A DNA stretch of 64,000 bases from Eleusine coracana subsp. coracana (lineage: Eukaryota; Streptophyta; Magnoliopsida; Poales; Poaceae), in contig CM064430.1 of NCBI GenBank assembly GCA_032690845.1, forward strand, positions 46,101,882-46,165,881. The letters run 5' to 3'. The notes beneath the pieces were generated by a model that saw nothing but the letters and a program-made list of their open reading frames with translations, did not search any database and was not told where the DNA came from. This document shows positions 47,300 through 58,559 of this stretch, piece after piece; the first letter of the stretch is position 1; every line of letters begins with the position of its first letter. The position numbers and the translations under genes were made by a program.

Positions 47300-47583
47300 G
47301 GGTGTGTTTGGCAGGGCTTATAGAACTGCTTATGCAGCAATAAGTCATAACCCTACCAAAGGTATTAAACCCATAAGTGCTTATTGACATAAGCAGCTAT
47401 AAGCAGTTTTGAAATTTGTACTAGCATAAGTACTCTTTAGATAAGCTATTTGAATAAGCACTTTTGTCAAACGGTTTGACTGTTTATACTATATAAGCTA
47501 AATAAGCTAAATAAGCACTTTTGATAGATAAGCTAGAACATAAGCAATTTGTTACATAAGCATAAGTCTTATCAAACACACCC
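47300..47583. mobile_element. Tourist-like (PIF/Harbinger) MITE, 284 bp
   Basis: Terminal inverted repeats GGGTGTGTTTGG and CCAAACACACCC-type (right end CAAACACACCC), flanked by TAA on both sides (47297-47299 and 47584-47586). The interior is rich in ATAAGC words and has no ORF. Confidence 0.85.
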
Positions 47584-47586
47584 TAA

Positions 47587-47690
47587 ATATTAAAAGAGTA
47601 AAGTGCATGAGCGGTCCTTAAACTTGTTTGACTGTCATGTGTTTAACAAGTTTAGGGACCGGTCATGTGCTTTACTCATATTAAAATATT
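47587..47690. mobile_element. Short foldback (palindromic) element
   Basis: Two arms of about 45-50 bp are near-perfect inverses: AGTAAAGTGCATGAGCGGTC on the left and GACCGGTCATGTGCTTTACT on the right, with matching AATATT edges. The whole unit can form one hairpin. It begins directly at the target duplication of the Tourist element. Confidence 0.75.
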
Positions 47691-48383
47691 GTGGCCATAG
47701 TGCTAATCTCCTTGTAGAAGAATTATCTCCTTTTGTAATCCCGTGAACGGATTTTCTTAGGTAATACCTCTCCTTCTTGCACACGACTTGCATCAGTTCC
47801 ATCCTATGGTCCCACCTCCAAGGACGTATATGTTTTTCCGGTGTTACGCAGTCTCGGCCTGATGTCCACAAGTACATGCTGCTTTGACTCCATAATTGAA
47901 GTTGTCCGATGGCCAAGTTTCTTGTTATGGTCCGATGTCTAGACCAGCCGATGTCAAAATCAACTACAGAGCAACTAAACCCTGATGGTTGTTCCTCTGT
48001 TGTAGCTGCTTGCTTCTGAATTCAATTGCCTGGAACCTCTGATCACCCGTTGTGATGTGTAGTCTGATGCCTAAGAGCCATCTGCATGGTTTGATGCGCA
48101 AAGCCAGCTGTGGTAGGATGCCTAGAACCAGTTGTATAGTCTTTAAAATCAGGAACAGAACTACTCATCTCCGATGTGTTATTCCATGAAAGGTTACCAT
48201 GTTGGAACACCACACATCATATCCTTCCTTTTTGATTCAATCAGTGGGTCTTATTTGCCAAAGCTTCATGTCTCTTCCTCCCACAAATCCATGATCCGGT
48301 GTTTGAAGATACTATCGCGACATCAAGATTTAGCTTCACGGCTCCTTCTCAAGCTGCACCATCACTATACGCCCAGCACCCCA
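47691..48383. other. Degraded repetitive DNA with CCGATG words
   Basis: Gypsy-like composition with repeated CCGATG/CCTGATG words; no ORF supported. Confidence 0.35.
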
Positions 48384-48982
48384 GGCTAGTTTGGTTGGTG
48401 CCCTCACGCCAATTTGCCTGGTCAGAAGCAAGCCGGAGAATTGCCTGGTGTGCAGATTTACGTGTTTGGTTGGAGCCCTCAGGAGCATCCTGCTCAGGCA
48501 CGCGAGCTCACACTCAGGCGTCCGATTTCGGACGCCTGAGAACTCGCGCTTGTGAAGGCACGATGCCTGAGTCGACTGCAGCTGTCGCATCGATGCACTG
48601 CTCTCTTGCTATCGCTGCTCTGTGTTGCTTCATCGTGTGCAGTTTCATCGCTGGCGGCGGAGGATAACGAGAAAGAGAGAACCGCGCTGCTTCGATTACA
48701 CTAGCACTGCCAGAACGAGTGCCGCTAGCTCTCGCCGTTCTTCTCAATCTTCCCGTGTCAACCAATCTTGCTGCCGGTAAGCTTTAGATTTGGGTGTCCT
48801 TTTCCTCCCAATTCCAAACCCTATACATAAAACTCACAAATTCGTCTCACAAACTTTGTACGTGGCCAATTGATCACGCAATCAACTTCCAAGCCTCAGG
48901 CAAAACAGATAGCAATCTCCAGTCATCTCTCCGGCAAGCAAACTGCTCAGGCATCTTCATGAGGGCAGCAACCAAACTAGCC
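48384..48982. mobile_element. TIR element with GC-rich interior, class uncertain
   Basis: The left end GGCTAGTTTGGTTGGTGCCC is the inverse of the right end (minus strand GGCTAGTTTGGTTGCTGCCC), and similarity continues with TTGCCTGGTC versus ATGCCTGAGC. The interior is GC-rich and holds a perfect 13-bp-arm hairpin at 48513-48540. No target duplication could be fixed. Confidence 0.6.
48513..48540. repeat. Perfect hairpin, 13-bp arms, 2-nt loop
   Basis: CTCAGGCGTCCGA is followed by TT and its exact reverse complement TCGGACGCCTGAG. It lies inside the TIR element. Confidence 0.9.
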
Positions 48983-49800
48983 CTCCATGGCCTTCTCAAG
49001 CCAGTGCTCGAATACTCCAACTTATTTACTTTTCACAGTGGCAAGCCGATTTATTGAGTATATAATGCGTTCTCATAGGTCATAGCAAGCCGATGCTTAA
49101 ATACTCTAACTTCTGATATACACGATATGCATCGGCTCTGTCCCCTTATAGGCAAAAATAAAGTTGAAACTGCATTCTTGATCATATGACGCCTTTCAGA
49201 GGATAAGAGATGTCCAACCCAAATAATCATCAATCCTAGATGATAACCCCTACCACTATTTCAGCAACAATGAGATGCTTCACCATGACTTAAAGGTTGA
49301 TCATAATTTAAGTTTTCTTTTGTGTTTTCTTTGAAGTTGTTTGTAGTGTAGTTGAATGAGTAACAATGCATCTCTGACACTGAAATGTTATTGACTCAGT
49401 AGACCCCAACATGATTGGAACGTACACCCATTGCACAACTGTAACTGATGCTCTGTGCAAGAGTGATGAGACCTGATTGACTAACATAGAAGATTTGTTG
49501 CGCTTCCTTCCTAAAATTGGCCTGATGCAAATGTTTTGGCTGTTACCATTTTTGCAGGGAAGAGCTTGAGCGGTGGAAGGCGTTATATCAGAGAGAGCAT
49601 TACCAGCAGACTGCAGTTAATGGGCACTGACAGGAAGAGCCGATGTTTTGATTGTATCTTGTAGAGATGATGTGGGATAACATAAAGCAACCAAAATTAG
49701 GGATAATTTAGAAACCCCTATGTTAAAAGAGTCCTCTTGTCAAAGTGTAAAGCCTCTTCTAGGTTACCAGTACATACATTTTGTATCAAATGCATATCTA
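48983..49800. other. Degraded repetitive DNA
   Basis: Scattered CCGATG words as in the flanking gypsy-like remnants; no ORF or boundary supported. Confidence 0.35.
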
Positions 49801-50494
49801 TCTCTATAATCTATTAATTGAGGTGCGGTTGTCCACTTCGTATCCATAAAGTTAGAGATTGGATCCAAATTGGTTTCGTACCTTCCATATTAAGTATCGA
49901 ATTTCAAAAATCATAACTCCCTCGTAGGGAAATCAAATTAAGCAAACTCAGACTCTATATCATAGCTCTCTAAAAGTTCTACAACTTTGGTATTCAATGG
50001 AAGTACAGATCCCGTTGTTTTGGTTTCTAATATGCGATGCAAAAATATTTATTCTGATTCGGACTTCTCTGCGTATGTCTCTGTGCGGGACCCATATCTT
50101 CTAGCTCCAAGTCCAAACAATGTTATCCACATATGTTTTGAAAAGGACTCGACGAGGTCTACAATTTTCGTGTTTTAACTTTTTCCATTGGAGCAAGTTT
50201 TGAAGTTTAAAATCGCGTTGCAATACAGTGCTATTTTGAAGACTGCATAAATTGATTTTTCCTTTCGGATAAAACTTCTAGAATATGGTAAAAAATAGTA
50301 AAAAAATTGTTATTTTTAACATATTAAAAAGTATACTAAGAAGCACCAACAGTAATATAAATATGATCTTTTATGTAAAAAATGTCAATAATATTATATA
50401 TATCTAATAATTGTATTGTGTAAATAATTTATATTTAAGTTATAAAAAGTATTTTATTTTTTAAGTCCGCAGCAATGCACGAACCCTTTGCTAG
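49801..50494 (+). mobile_element. Helitron-like element 1 (non-autonomous)
   Basis: Starts TCTCTATAATCTATTAATTG after an A and ends with CCGCAGCAATGCACGAACCC...GCTAG followed by T. TC at the 5' end, CTAG at the 3' end and insertion between A and T fit Helitrons, as does the GCAGCAAYGCACG end region. It encodes no Rep/helicase. Confidence 0.65.
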
Positions 50495-51772
50495 TATCTA
50501 TATAATAGAAGCAACCCACTAAGGGTCATTAATTATTATTTTCCTGCTCTCACATTGAGCCACGTCACTTACAAGGTACAACCGTAAGATCAGCTTTACC
50601 TCATCAGATCAGACCGCTCATACCACCCTGTTTCAGGTGTGCACCTTCTGTCCCAGTCAAACACCAAGCCAAGTTCGCTCAACTCTCTAAGCCTGAGTTC
50701 TGACCCTACATGCAGAACAAAAGCAAACACCAGATGATGCTACTTTTGAAGGGATTGCACCCTGAGGTAGCAAGATGGAAAAAGCATATTGTTCTCGCTC
50801 TTTTGGTGAGAGGCTTCCGATCAAGCTCTGCAATCAAGACAACTTTAATCTCCATTGCGTTATGCACTTGCCATGATCCGCGCTCCGGCATCACAGTAGC
50901 TCCCAGCGGCTATACTTCATGGTTCGGCTTCCTCATCCATGAGAAATCCATTCGTGCAATTGTGCTTACTCAGCTGGTACTGTACCTGTATGTATGCTAT
51001 CCTATATCCGAGTACCATAATTTGCTCAGTCCCGTTTGGGTTGATTTCTGATATAATTTTCATGCACATGTTTGGTTGTGACAATTGTTCTTCAAAACTA
51101 TGGACCTACTTTGCTTCTGCAAAGGTTTCCAAAATTTTAATAACCGCTGTTATTAACACGACAAAATGATTGTTGTGTTAGCACTTGATTCGATCAATAT
51201 ATATTCGATACTGACAATTCTTTTCTTGATAGAGATTACGTCTATTTAACATTTTCTTCTCTTTCTTATAGTATAATATTTGCTATCTATAAAAAAACTC
51301 CAAATAAGGCAGTGTTTTTTTCCTTTAAACTACAATGTGTAACCAACACTTTTTTTGTGTGCAGAAATCTGTTTTATGTGCCATATAATTTCTCCCGTAA
51401 CTCATTTATATGAATATAATAAAATTAGTTGAATTCTCCAGTTAGCAGCTATCTTCCAGTTTATTTCTTTCCTTCTAAAGGTCAGTTTATCTTTAGAAGA
51501 TGCAACCCACTAAGAGTTCTTAATTGTTATTTCTCTCAAACTTCAAGCAGCCATATCATCAAAATTATACTATCCGTCCATTCTTAGTGTTGTTTGAGCG
51601 TTAGGTTTTTTTTTTCATTGGTAAGGTCTGAAATAATACTGATTCATTTTCATTAAGACGACAGTATTTGCGTTCACTTTAAACCATTATTGCTCGCTTC
51701 GGTTCACTAGAGTGCCCGACGTACTCAGCATTCGGCGGCAGCGCTCGATCATTTCTAGACTGTCTGCCTCCC

Positions 51773-51901
51773 TCATAGTTGAAACGGGCATCCACTGAGC
51801 ACTGGTGCCTTGACGTTCTCCATCGCGGAGGCCAGTCGAGGCGTCACGCCATCACGCGTATAAATATTGTACATGGCAAAGTATAGTGCCCAAGCGCATC
51901 G

Positions 51902-51905
<4 letters not shown>
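51773..51905 (-). other. Possible captured coding fragment in Helitron 2
   Basis: The minus strand reads YFAMYNIYTRDGVTPRLASA and continues for about 18 more residues to a stop, in sequence clearly more GC-rich than its surroundings. The family is not recognised. Confidence 0.25.
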
Positions 51906-51906
<1 letters not shown>

Positions 51907-51983
<77 letters not shown>

Positions 51984-51986
51984 TGT
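51907..51986. repeat. (CT)n-(GT)n compound microsatellite
   Basis: About 30 CT units followed directly by about 10 GT units. Confidence 0.95.
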
Positions 51987-53390
51987 TCGTTTTGTTTCCA
52001 TCGTTTTCGTACTACAAGGTTCTCAGATGTGTACAGAGATTCTGCTATCATTTTCGGTCGTTTTGGTACTGCATGAACATTGTATGTGTCCGATGTTGCT
52101 GTCCTATTGTTAATGGCTACTTTTCAAGTTTGAGCTCTCTGAATTTTAACCCGACACATGCGCTGGTACGTATTTATGCATGCTATAATGCATCAGATGC
52201 CACATAAAAGATGGTGATTTCTGCAGACTAATTTCATACGTTGTTGCAGAAGAAGATTAAACATATGATTTGAGTTCATTTGCCGTAATGATTAGTGGGT
52301 TCATATTAGGAGCAGCCTTGCATATGTCTTCTATTTGTATCTTGCTGCCCTTTTTACTTTGAGTGATGACTTGGTTATTGAGTTGTGGTGTAAGTAAACC
52401 ATACCACAACAAAAGTTTGGAACTGTTTCTGATATATTAAGATTTCAATTGATCCAGGTATCAACAACTATTTGGTGCGTAGCAATCCTCGGTTTGTTTG
52501 ATGTAGCAGCGAGCAACAACACAGTGGCAGCTCCTCCTATATTTGTGTGAAGCAACAAGGACACAGCTGTGCAGTTTTTTTTCCTCTTGATGAGTATGGG
52601 TCCATTGCGTGGTGCCACCTATCCACGATCTCTCTCTCCTCATGTTGTTTCTCAATTTATTATGTTTATTATAGCCATGATTGTTACATACTTTTTTCCC
52701 TTTCCCACTGCATGTAATATATGTGTATTATTGTGCATCATCATCTTACTGTAAGATATTTACCACAAATGATGTTTGTAAGTCCATTCGGCTATAGTTG
52801 GAAGCTTTGCATTGTTCTATAAAAAGATGGATACAGAAACAATGTTGTCAAAGCTTCCAATTAATGGCTAAATTTGCATTCCGAATCAGATTTATCATCA
52901 TTTGTGAAATAGCATGATGACAAGTTTAATGCCCAACGATAGTTCAAATTTCAAATGCTAATTGCTTATACATCTGATTGTTTTTTAAACAGCAAAACAT
53001 CAGAGATATAGATTCTTGGTTGTTGTCCTTTATATCCTCTAGCATATAGTTCCTTCTTCAGTTTTGCTTATGCATGCAATTTCTTTCATTATCGCTGACA
53101 TCTGCCAGAGCTTTTCATCATGCTCCACTTTTATTCCCACAAAATTGCCAACTGATTCAGATATAGAAAATCAGAAGATATTCGTAATTTATTTCACTGT
53201 ATCATTGTTTGTTCGATGTGTAAATTCCTGACAGTAATGTGAAATCAAATTATATTATTTTTTTGGTATATGTGAAATCTAATTATATGGAATTTATTTC
53301 CTGTTAAATTGATAGATTTATTTATGTTTCTTTATGTTTTAGATGATCGTCTATGATGTTCCCGCAGCAACGCACGGGGTTATCTACTAG

Positions 53391-53845
53391 TATAAGATAA
53401 GAGGTGATGGCGTGCTCTGTTTTCCGCTTTCATTTTGGTGTTTTGAAATTCTGACATGATGAGATACTGGAACCACTGTTTAGTGCATCTGATTATTACT
53501 TAAATTATGGTTTTGCTGGAGACAAGAAACAGTTAATAAATATCATCGGTCACGTTTAGCAGTGGTGGACTCAAGTTATGGAGTCGATGCTCTGTCTTGG
53601 TGGCATGTTTCGGCTGCCTTAATTGTTGCAGCAGAACTTAGCATCTCACGTTCTACGCATGTTGTGGGAATACTAGCTGTGTGATATATGTTGGAGTTTG
53701 TAAAACAGATTATTTATATTCTTATTTGAATTGTAAAACAAAAATAAATTGACTGAACAAAAGATCTTTCATTTATATATAACTCCAACTTCAGAGTATC
53801 TGAAGCTAGATATAAGCAGCTCTAAAAACTTCATGAACTTCACGA
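53391..53845. other. Intergenic DNA after Helitron 2
   Basis: No feature is supported. Confidence 0.4.
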
Positions 53846-54352
53846 GTGGACATCCAAACGGCAGCCTTCAACTCAGAAAAGGGAACAAGGTCCACAGAGG
53901 GGACAGGGGAGATGCTACTGGACCGAAGAGCAAATGGAAGACGCCACCGGAGTATGCAGGCCGATCATTTACTTCCTCGGAAGGTAGAGAGGTCGGGGCT
54001 CCTTGTATGCAGTCCTGGTTGCGGCCAAGATGCGGAGGTCCTGGTGGCCATGGAGGGGTACAGTGCATGGAGCGACGATGGATTTCGATGGGGTGGGGAG
54101 GATGCGGGGGCCACTGTGACGGAGGATTTCAAGTCCGTTGGAACAGCGCGCCGTGCTCCGAAGGCGGTGGCGGGCTGCGGGGATGGCGACGGCGGCTGGA
54201 TGCGGGGAGGGCGGCGGCGCCGGGAGGCGAGGAAGGAGGCGGCGCCGGGATGCAGGGGCTCAACACCGATGTCGTTCCGATGCCAGATATCGCCAACGCC
54301 GCTGCACGGATGAACCCTAGAGCGCCACCGGGATCATCATTACGAAAATGAA
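53846..54352. other. GC-rich island, possible captured gene fragment
   Basis: An abrupt GC-rich block between AT-rich flanks, open in overlapping plus-strand frames as GC-rich DNA often is. On the minus strand CTCTAGGGTTCATCC near 54307-54321 resembles a plant 5' leader. No family is recognised and the strand is undecided. Confidence 0.3.
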
Positions 54353-54540
54353 ATGAACTATGAGAAGCAGTCTTTTAAAAATATTACAACATTCACCTAA
54401 ATTAATAAAAATAATTACATATCTGCCAATTTAATTGTTTCCAATATTAGCCCAGTAAAGTTATTACTATCCAAAATTACTTATGATAATAATATCGGAT
54501 AGATAAATAATCTGAACGGTTAGATTTTATTTACCTCCTA

Positions 54541-54568
54541 ATTACTACTAGTAATTACTAGTAGTAAT
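54541..54568. repeat. 28-bp perfect palindrome
   Basis: ATTACTACTAGTAA followed directly by its reverse complement, no loop. Confidence 0.95.
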
Positions 54569-55184
54569 ATGTATCATAAAACTGCTCCAAATCTGAGTGT
54601 CCTTGGTAATAGTGCAGCTTGCCATCGAATGCCTGATGATGTGCCGTCTTGATTCCGGTTCCTGTTTGACACCGAGTGGAGTAATGAAAATGATGTAAGC
54701 TGTCCCCTTCTGTTGTTGTAACCACCATCGGCTTCCGAAAAGTATGTTAACCGACCCTCTGACTCTCTGTGCCCCCAAAACAATTTATCACCACTGGTCT
54801 GATACTAAAACCGATCATCATCAAACCCTAGGAATAGGCTCCAGCTACATAACTTGTTCTTTCTTGCACCATGCAATGTAACCGAAAGAAAATTCCAAGC
54901 ATGAGCTGATGCCCCACCTCTGTCTTTTTTACCAATAATAATACCAGAAAGCTGAACCCCTTTGAAACCCTTGCATGTATTTTTAACTGATATGCATTTT
55001 CAAGCATTAAAATTTACTATGTCAGCTTCTGTAATCCGGATGGTCTGGTTTACTACACCTTATGTTTCTGAATTAGCTTGGGAAAATTCCAGGCAATTCC
55101 TGAAGATTACCAAAATTGTCATCGATCTGCCTTTTCTGTTCTACTCCGCCTATGTTAAGTCTCAATATAGCCAGTCCCAAGCCT
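54569..55184. other. Degraded repetitive DNA upstream of the RTE LINE
   Basis: Contains CCGATC/GCTGATG words like the gypsy-type remnants; no gene supported. Confidence 0.35.
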
Positions 55185-58100
55185 GGGTAAAGGAGGAGGG
55201 TTGTGTTAGGTTTGGCAAACCAACGTCAAAAACCCAGCCACTCAAATGGATATGAAACCCATAAGAAATTCGTTGGGGCGTAACCCTCTTAGCGACGCGC
55301 TACATCGGAACCTGGGTGTGGTGTCAAATGGGCAAGGGCCGGGTCGTCACAACCTTAGTGGCGCGTCGTATCGTGACCTGGGTACGATGAATAGTGAGCA
55401 AGGGTCGGGTCGTCGTAACCTTAGTGGCGCGCTACATCTACGCCCGGGTGTGGTGAAAAATGAGCAAGGGTCTTCGCACTTTCCTCGACGGGTGCGAAGG
55501 GTAAGAAAGTTAGCCGAGCCAACTAGGATTCGTCTAGGGAGTTGGAACGTAGGGTCCCTAACAGGCAAGTTACGAGAGCTAGTCGATGTGGCAACTAGGA
55601 GGCGTGTAAATATCCTATGCGTTCAAGAGACTAAATGGAAGGGCCAGAAGGCGAAGGAGGTGGAGAATACTAGCTACAAGCTTTGGTACACGGGTACAAC
55701 GTCGGGTAGAAATGGTGTAGGCATCTTGATCGACAGGAGCCTTAAGGATGGAGTCGTAGATGTTAGGAGGCACGGGGACCGGATTATCCTTGTTCGGCTG
55801 ATAGTTGGAGATTCGGCTTTAAATGTGATTAGTGCATATGCCCCTCAGGTAGGTCTTAGTGAGAGCATCAAAAGTCAGTTTTGGGAAGATCTAGATAGCA
55901 TGGTTAGTGCCATACCTATCAGTGAGAAGCTTTTCATAGGAGGAGACCTTAACGGCCATGTGGGGACGTCTAATGTAGGGTTCGAGCGAGTCCATGGGGG
56001 GTTCGGGTATGGTAGTAGAAATCAGGAGGGGGAGGATATACTTAATTGGGCGCTAGCTTATGACTTGTTGGTAGCGAATACCCTATTTAAGAAGAGGGAA
56101 TCCCATCTAGTGACCTTTAGAAGTGCACAACACTCGAGCCAAATCGACTTTATCCTTGCCAGGAGGGAGGATAGGCGTGCTTGCTTGGACTGTAGGGTGA
56201 TACCTGGGGAGTGTGTCGTCACTCAACATAAGCTTGTGGTGGCGGATTTTCGTTTTCGGGTACGTGTATACAGGGACAAACGTACCAAGACCGCGAGAAC
56301 AAAGTGGTGAAAGTTTAGAGGGGAGCTGGCGCAAACTTTTAAGGAGAGGATGGTAGCAGAGGGACCCTGGGAGGAAGGAGAAGGACCAGATGACATGTGG
56401 CTAAAAATGACAACATGCGTTCGGAAGGTAGCTTCAGAAGTGTTTGGCATGAGTAGAGGAGGCAAACAAGAAGCAAAAGACACCTGGTGGTGGAATGATG
56501 AGGTGCAAAGGGCTATCAAGGAGAAGAAGGAGTGTTTCAAGCGTCTACATCTTGACAAGAGTGCAACCAATATAGAAGGCTATAAAATAGCCAAGAGGGC
56601 TGCAAAGCGAGCAGTGAGTGTAGCAAAGGGTCAGGCATATGATAACCTTTATCAGTGACTAGGCACGAAGGAAGGGGAGAAGGACATCTATTAGATGGCT
56701 AGGATCCGTGAGCAGAAGACGAGGGACATCAACCAAATCAAATGTATCAAGGATGGGGTAGATCGACTCCTGGTGAGAGATGAGGAGATCAAGGACAGAT
56801 GGCGAGAGTACTTTGATAAGTTGTTTAACGGAGAGGAGGAAGGTCCTATACTTGAGTTGGATGACTCATTTGATGATAACAACAGACGCTTTGTGAGGAG
56901 AATTCAAGAGACAGAGATAGAGGAAGCTTTGAAGAGGATGAAGAGTGGTAAAGCGATGGGCCCTGATGGTATCCCCATCGAAGTATGGAGATGCTTAGGT
57001 GCCAGAGCCATAGTATGGTTAACTAAGCTTTTTAACCTCATCTTTCGGTCAAACAAGATGCCGAAAGAATGGAGGAGGAGTATAGTAGTACCGATCTTCA
57101 AGAACAAGGGAGATGTTCAAAGTTGTACTAACTATCGTGGGATTAAGTTGATGAGCCATACGATGAAGCTCTGGGAGAGAGTCATCGAGCATCGCCTAAG
57201 AAGAGTGACAAGTGTGACGCAAAACCAGTTTAGGTTCATGCCTGGAAGATCGACCATGGAGGCGATTTTCTTAATGCGACAATTGATGGAGAGATATCGG
57301 GAGCAAAAGAAGGACTTACACATGGTCTTTATTGACCTCGAGAAGGCATATGACAAAGTGCCAAGAAGTGTCATGTGGTGGGCCTTGGAGAAGCACAAAG
57401 TCCCAACTAAGTATATTACCCTCATCAAGGATATGTACAGGGACGCGAGGACGTGTGTTCGGACATGTGATGGCGACACCAATGACTTTCCGATTAAAAT
57501 AGGACTACACCAAGGATCAGCATTGAGCCCTTATTTATTTGCTTTAGTGATGGACGAGGTCACACGAGAAATACAGAGTGATGTCCCTTGGTGTATGCTC
57601 TTTGCTGATGATGTGGTGTTAGTTGACGAGAGTAGGGATGGGGTTAATAGGAAGTTGGAGCTGTGGAGGCACACATTAGAGTGCAAGGGTTTCAGACTTA
57701 GTAGGGCCAAGACCGAGTATATGATGTGTGAGTTTAGCGTGACTAGACATGAGGATGAATACGTTAGCCTTGATGGACAATTGGTGGCCAAGAAGGATAC
57801 ATTTCGTTATTTAGGATCGATGTTGCAAAAGGACGGTGACATCGATGAAGATGTTAGGCATAGAATTTCAGCCGGCTGGTTGAAATGGCGTCAAGCATCC
57901 GACGTCTTATGCGACAAGAGGGTGCCACAAAAGCTAAAAGGTAAATTCTATAGGACGGCAATTCGTCCGGCGATGTTATACGGGGCTGAGTGCTGGCCTA
58001 CAAAAAGATGACATGTTCAACAACTAAGTGTAGCAGAGATGCGTATGTTGCGTTGGTTTTGCGGGCATACAAGAAGAGACCGAATACGGAATGAAGATAT

Positions 58101-58559
58101 CCGGGACAGGATAGGAGTGGCACCTATCGAGGAGAAATTGGTTCAACATCGGTTGAGATGGTTCGGACATGTCCAACGGAGACCTCCGGAGGCGCCGGTA
58201 CGTAGTGGGGTTCTAAAGAGAGATGCTAATGTTAAGAGAGGTAGAGGTCGACCTAACTTGACTTGGGACGAGTCGGTTAAGAGAGACCTGAAGGCGTGGG
58301 ATATCCCTAAGGAGCTAGCTATGGATAGGAGCGCTTGGAGACTAGCAATAGACGTGCCGGAACCGTGATCTTTTTTCCTTCCTTCTTGCTTACTTGTTTT
58401 TGGCTTTTGTTCTTTTTGTTTTTGTCCTTTTTTTTCTCTTTCTTTTGGTTTCTGTTTCTTTGTCTCTTCTTTTTTGGGTTCACATGGGTTTCATCTCTAG
58501 CCTACCCCAACTTGCTTGGGATAAAAAGGCTTTGTTGTTGTTGTTGTTGTTGTTGTTGA
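55185..58559 (+). mobile_element. RTE-clade LINE
   Basis: One long coding frame with an endonuclease followed by reverse transcriptase, a very short 3' UTR with a T-rich tract, and a terminal (TTG)9 at 58532-58558 instead of poly(A). This combination is the hallmark of plant RTE elements. The 5' edge is approximate. Confidence 0.85.
55246..58368 (+). pseudogene. RTE ORF: AP endonuclease plus reverse transcriptase, four in-frame stops
   Basis: The protein nicks target DNA and reverse-transcribes the element RNA at the nick. All pieces lie in one frame over 3.1 kb. Endonuclease part, to 56310: RIRLGSWNVGSLTGK, ILCVQETKWKG (catalytic Glu), VISAYAPQVG, FIGGDLNGHVG and SSQIDFILAR. Reverse transcriptase part, 56695-58011: GKAMGPDGIPIEVWRCLG, KGDVQSCTNYRGIKLMSHTMK, FIDLEKAYDKVPR, GLHQGSALSPYLFALVMDE and the active site CMLFADDVVLVDE. 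After a stop at 58009-58011 the C-terminal part continues (LRWFGHVQRRP, RGRGRPNLTWDESVKRD) to a final stop. In-frame stops are at 56308, 56656, 56692 and 58009. No frameshift was seen, so decay is recent or light compared with the other elements. Confidence 0.9.

Larger units (their letters stand above)
50497..53390 (+). mobile_element. Helitron-like element 2 (non-autonomous), head-to-tail with element 1
   Basis: Starts TCTATATAATAGAAGC directly after the TA that follows element 1 and ends CCCGCAGCAACGCACGGGGT, TATCTACTAG, then T. The CCCG...CGGG stem near the 3' end and CTAG terminus are standard. It shares the GCAGCAAYGCACG end with element 1, so both belong to one family. Rep/helicase sequence was not found. 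It contains a (CT)n tract and a possible captured coding fragment near 51773-51905. Confidence 0.75.

Noticed and set aside
51886..52113. ORFs made of Leu-Ser or Arg-Glu repeats
   Set aside because: They are translations of the (CT)n microsatellite.
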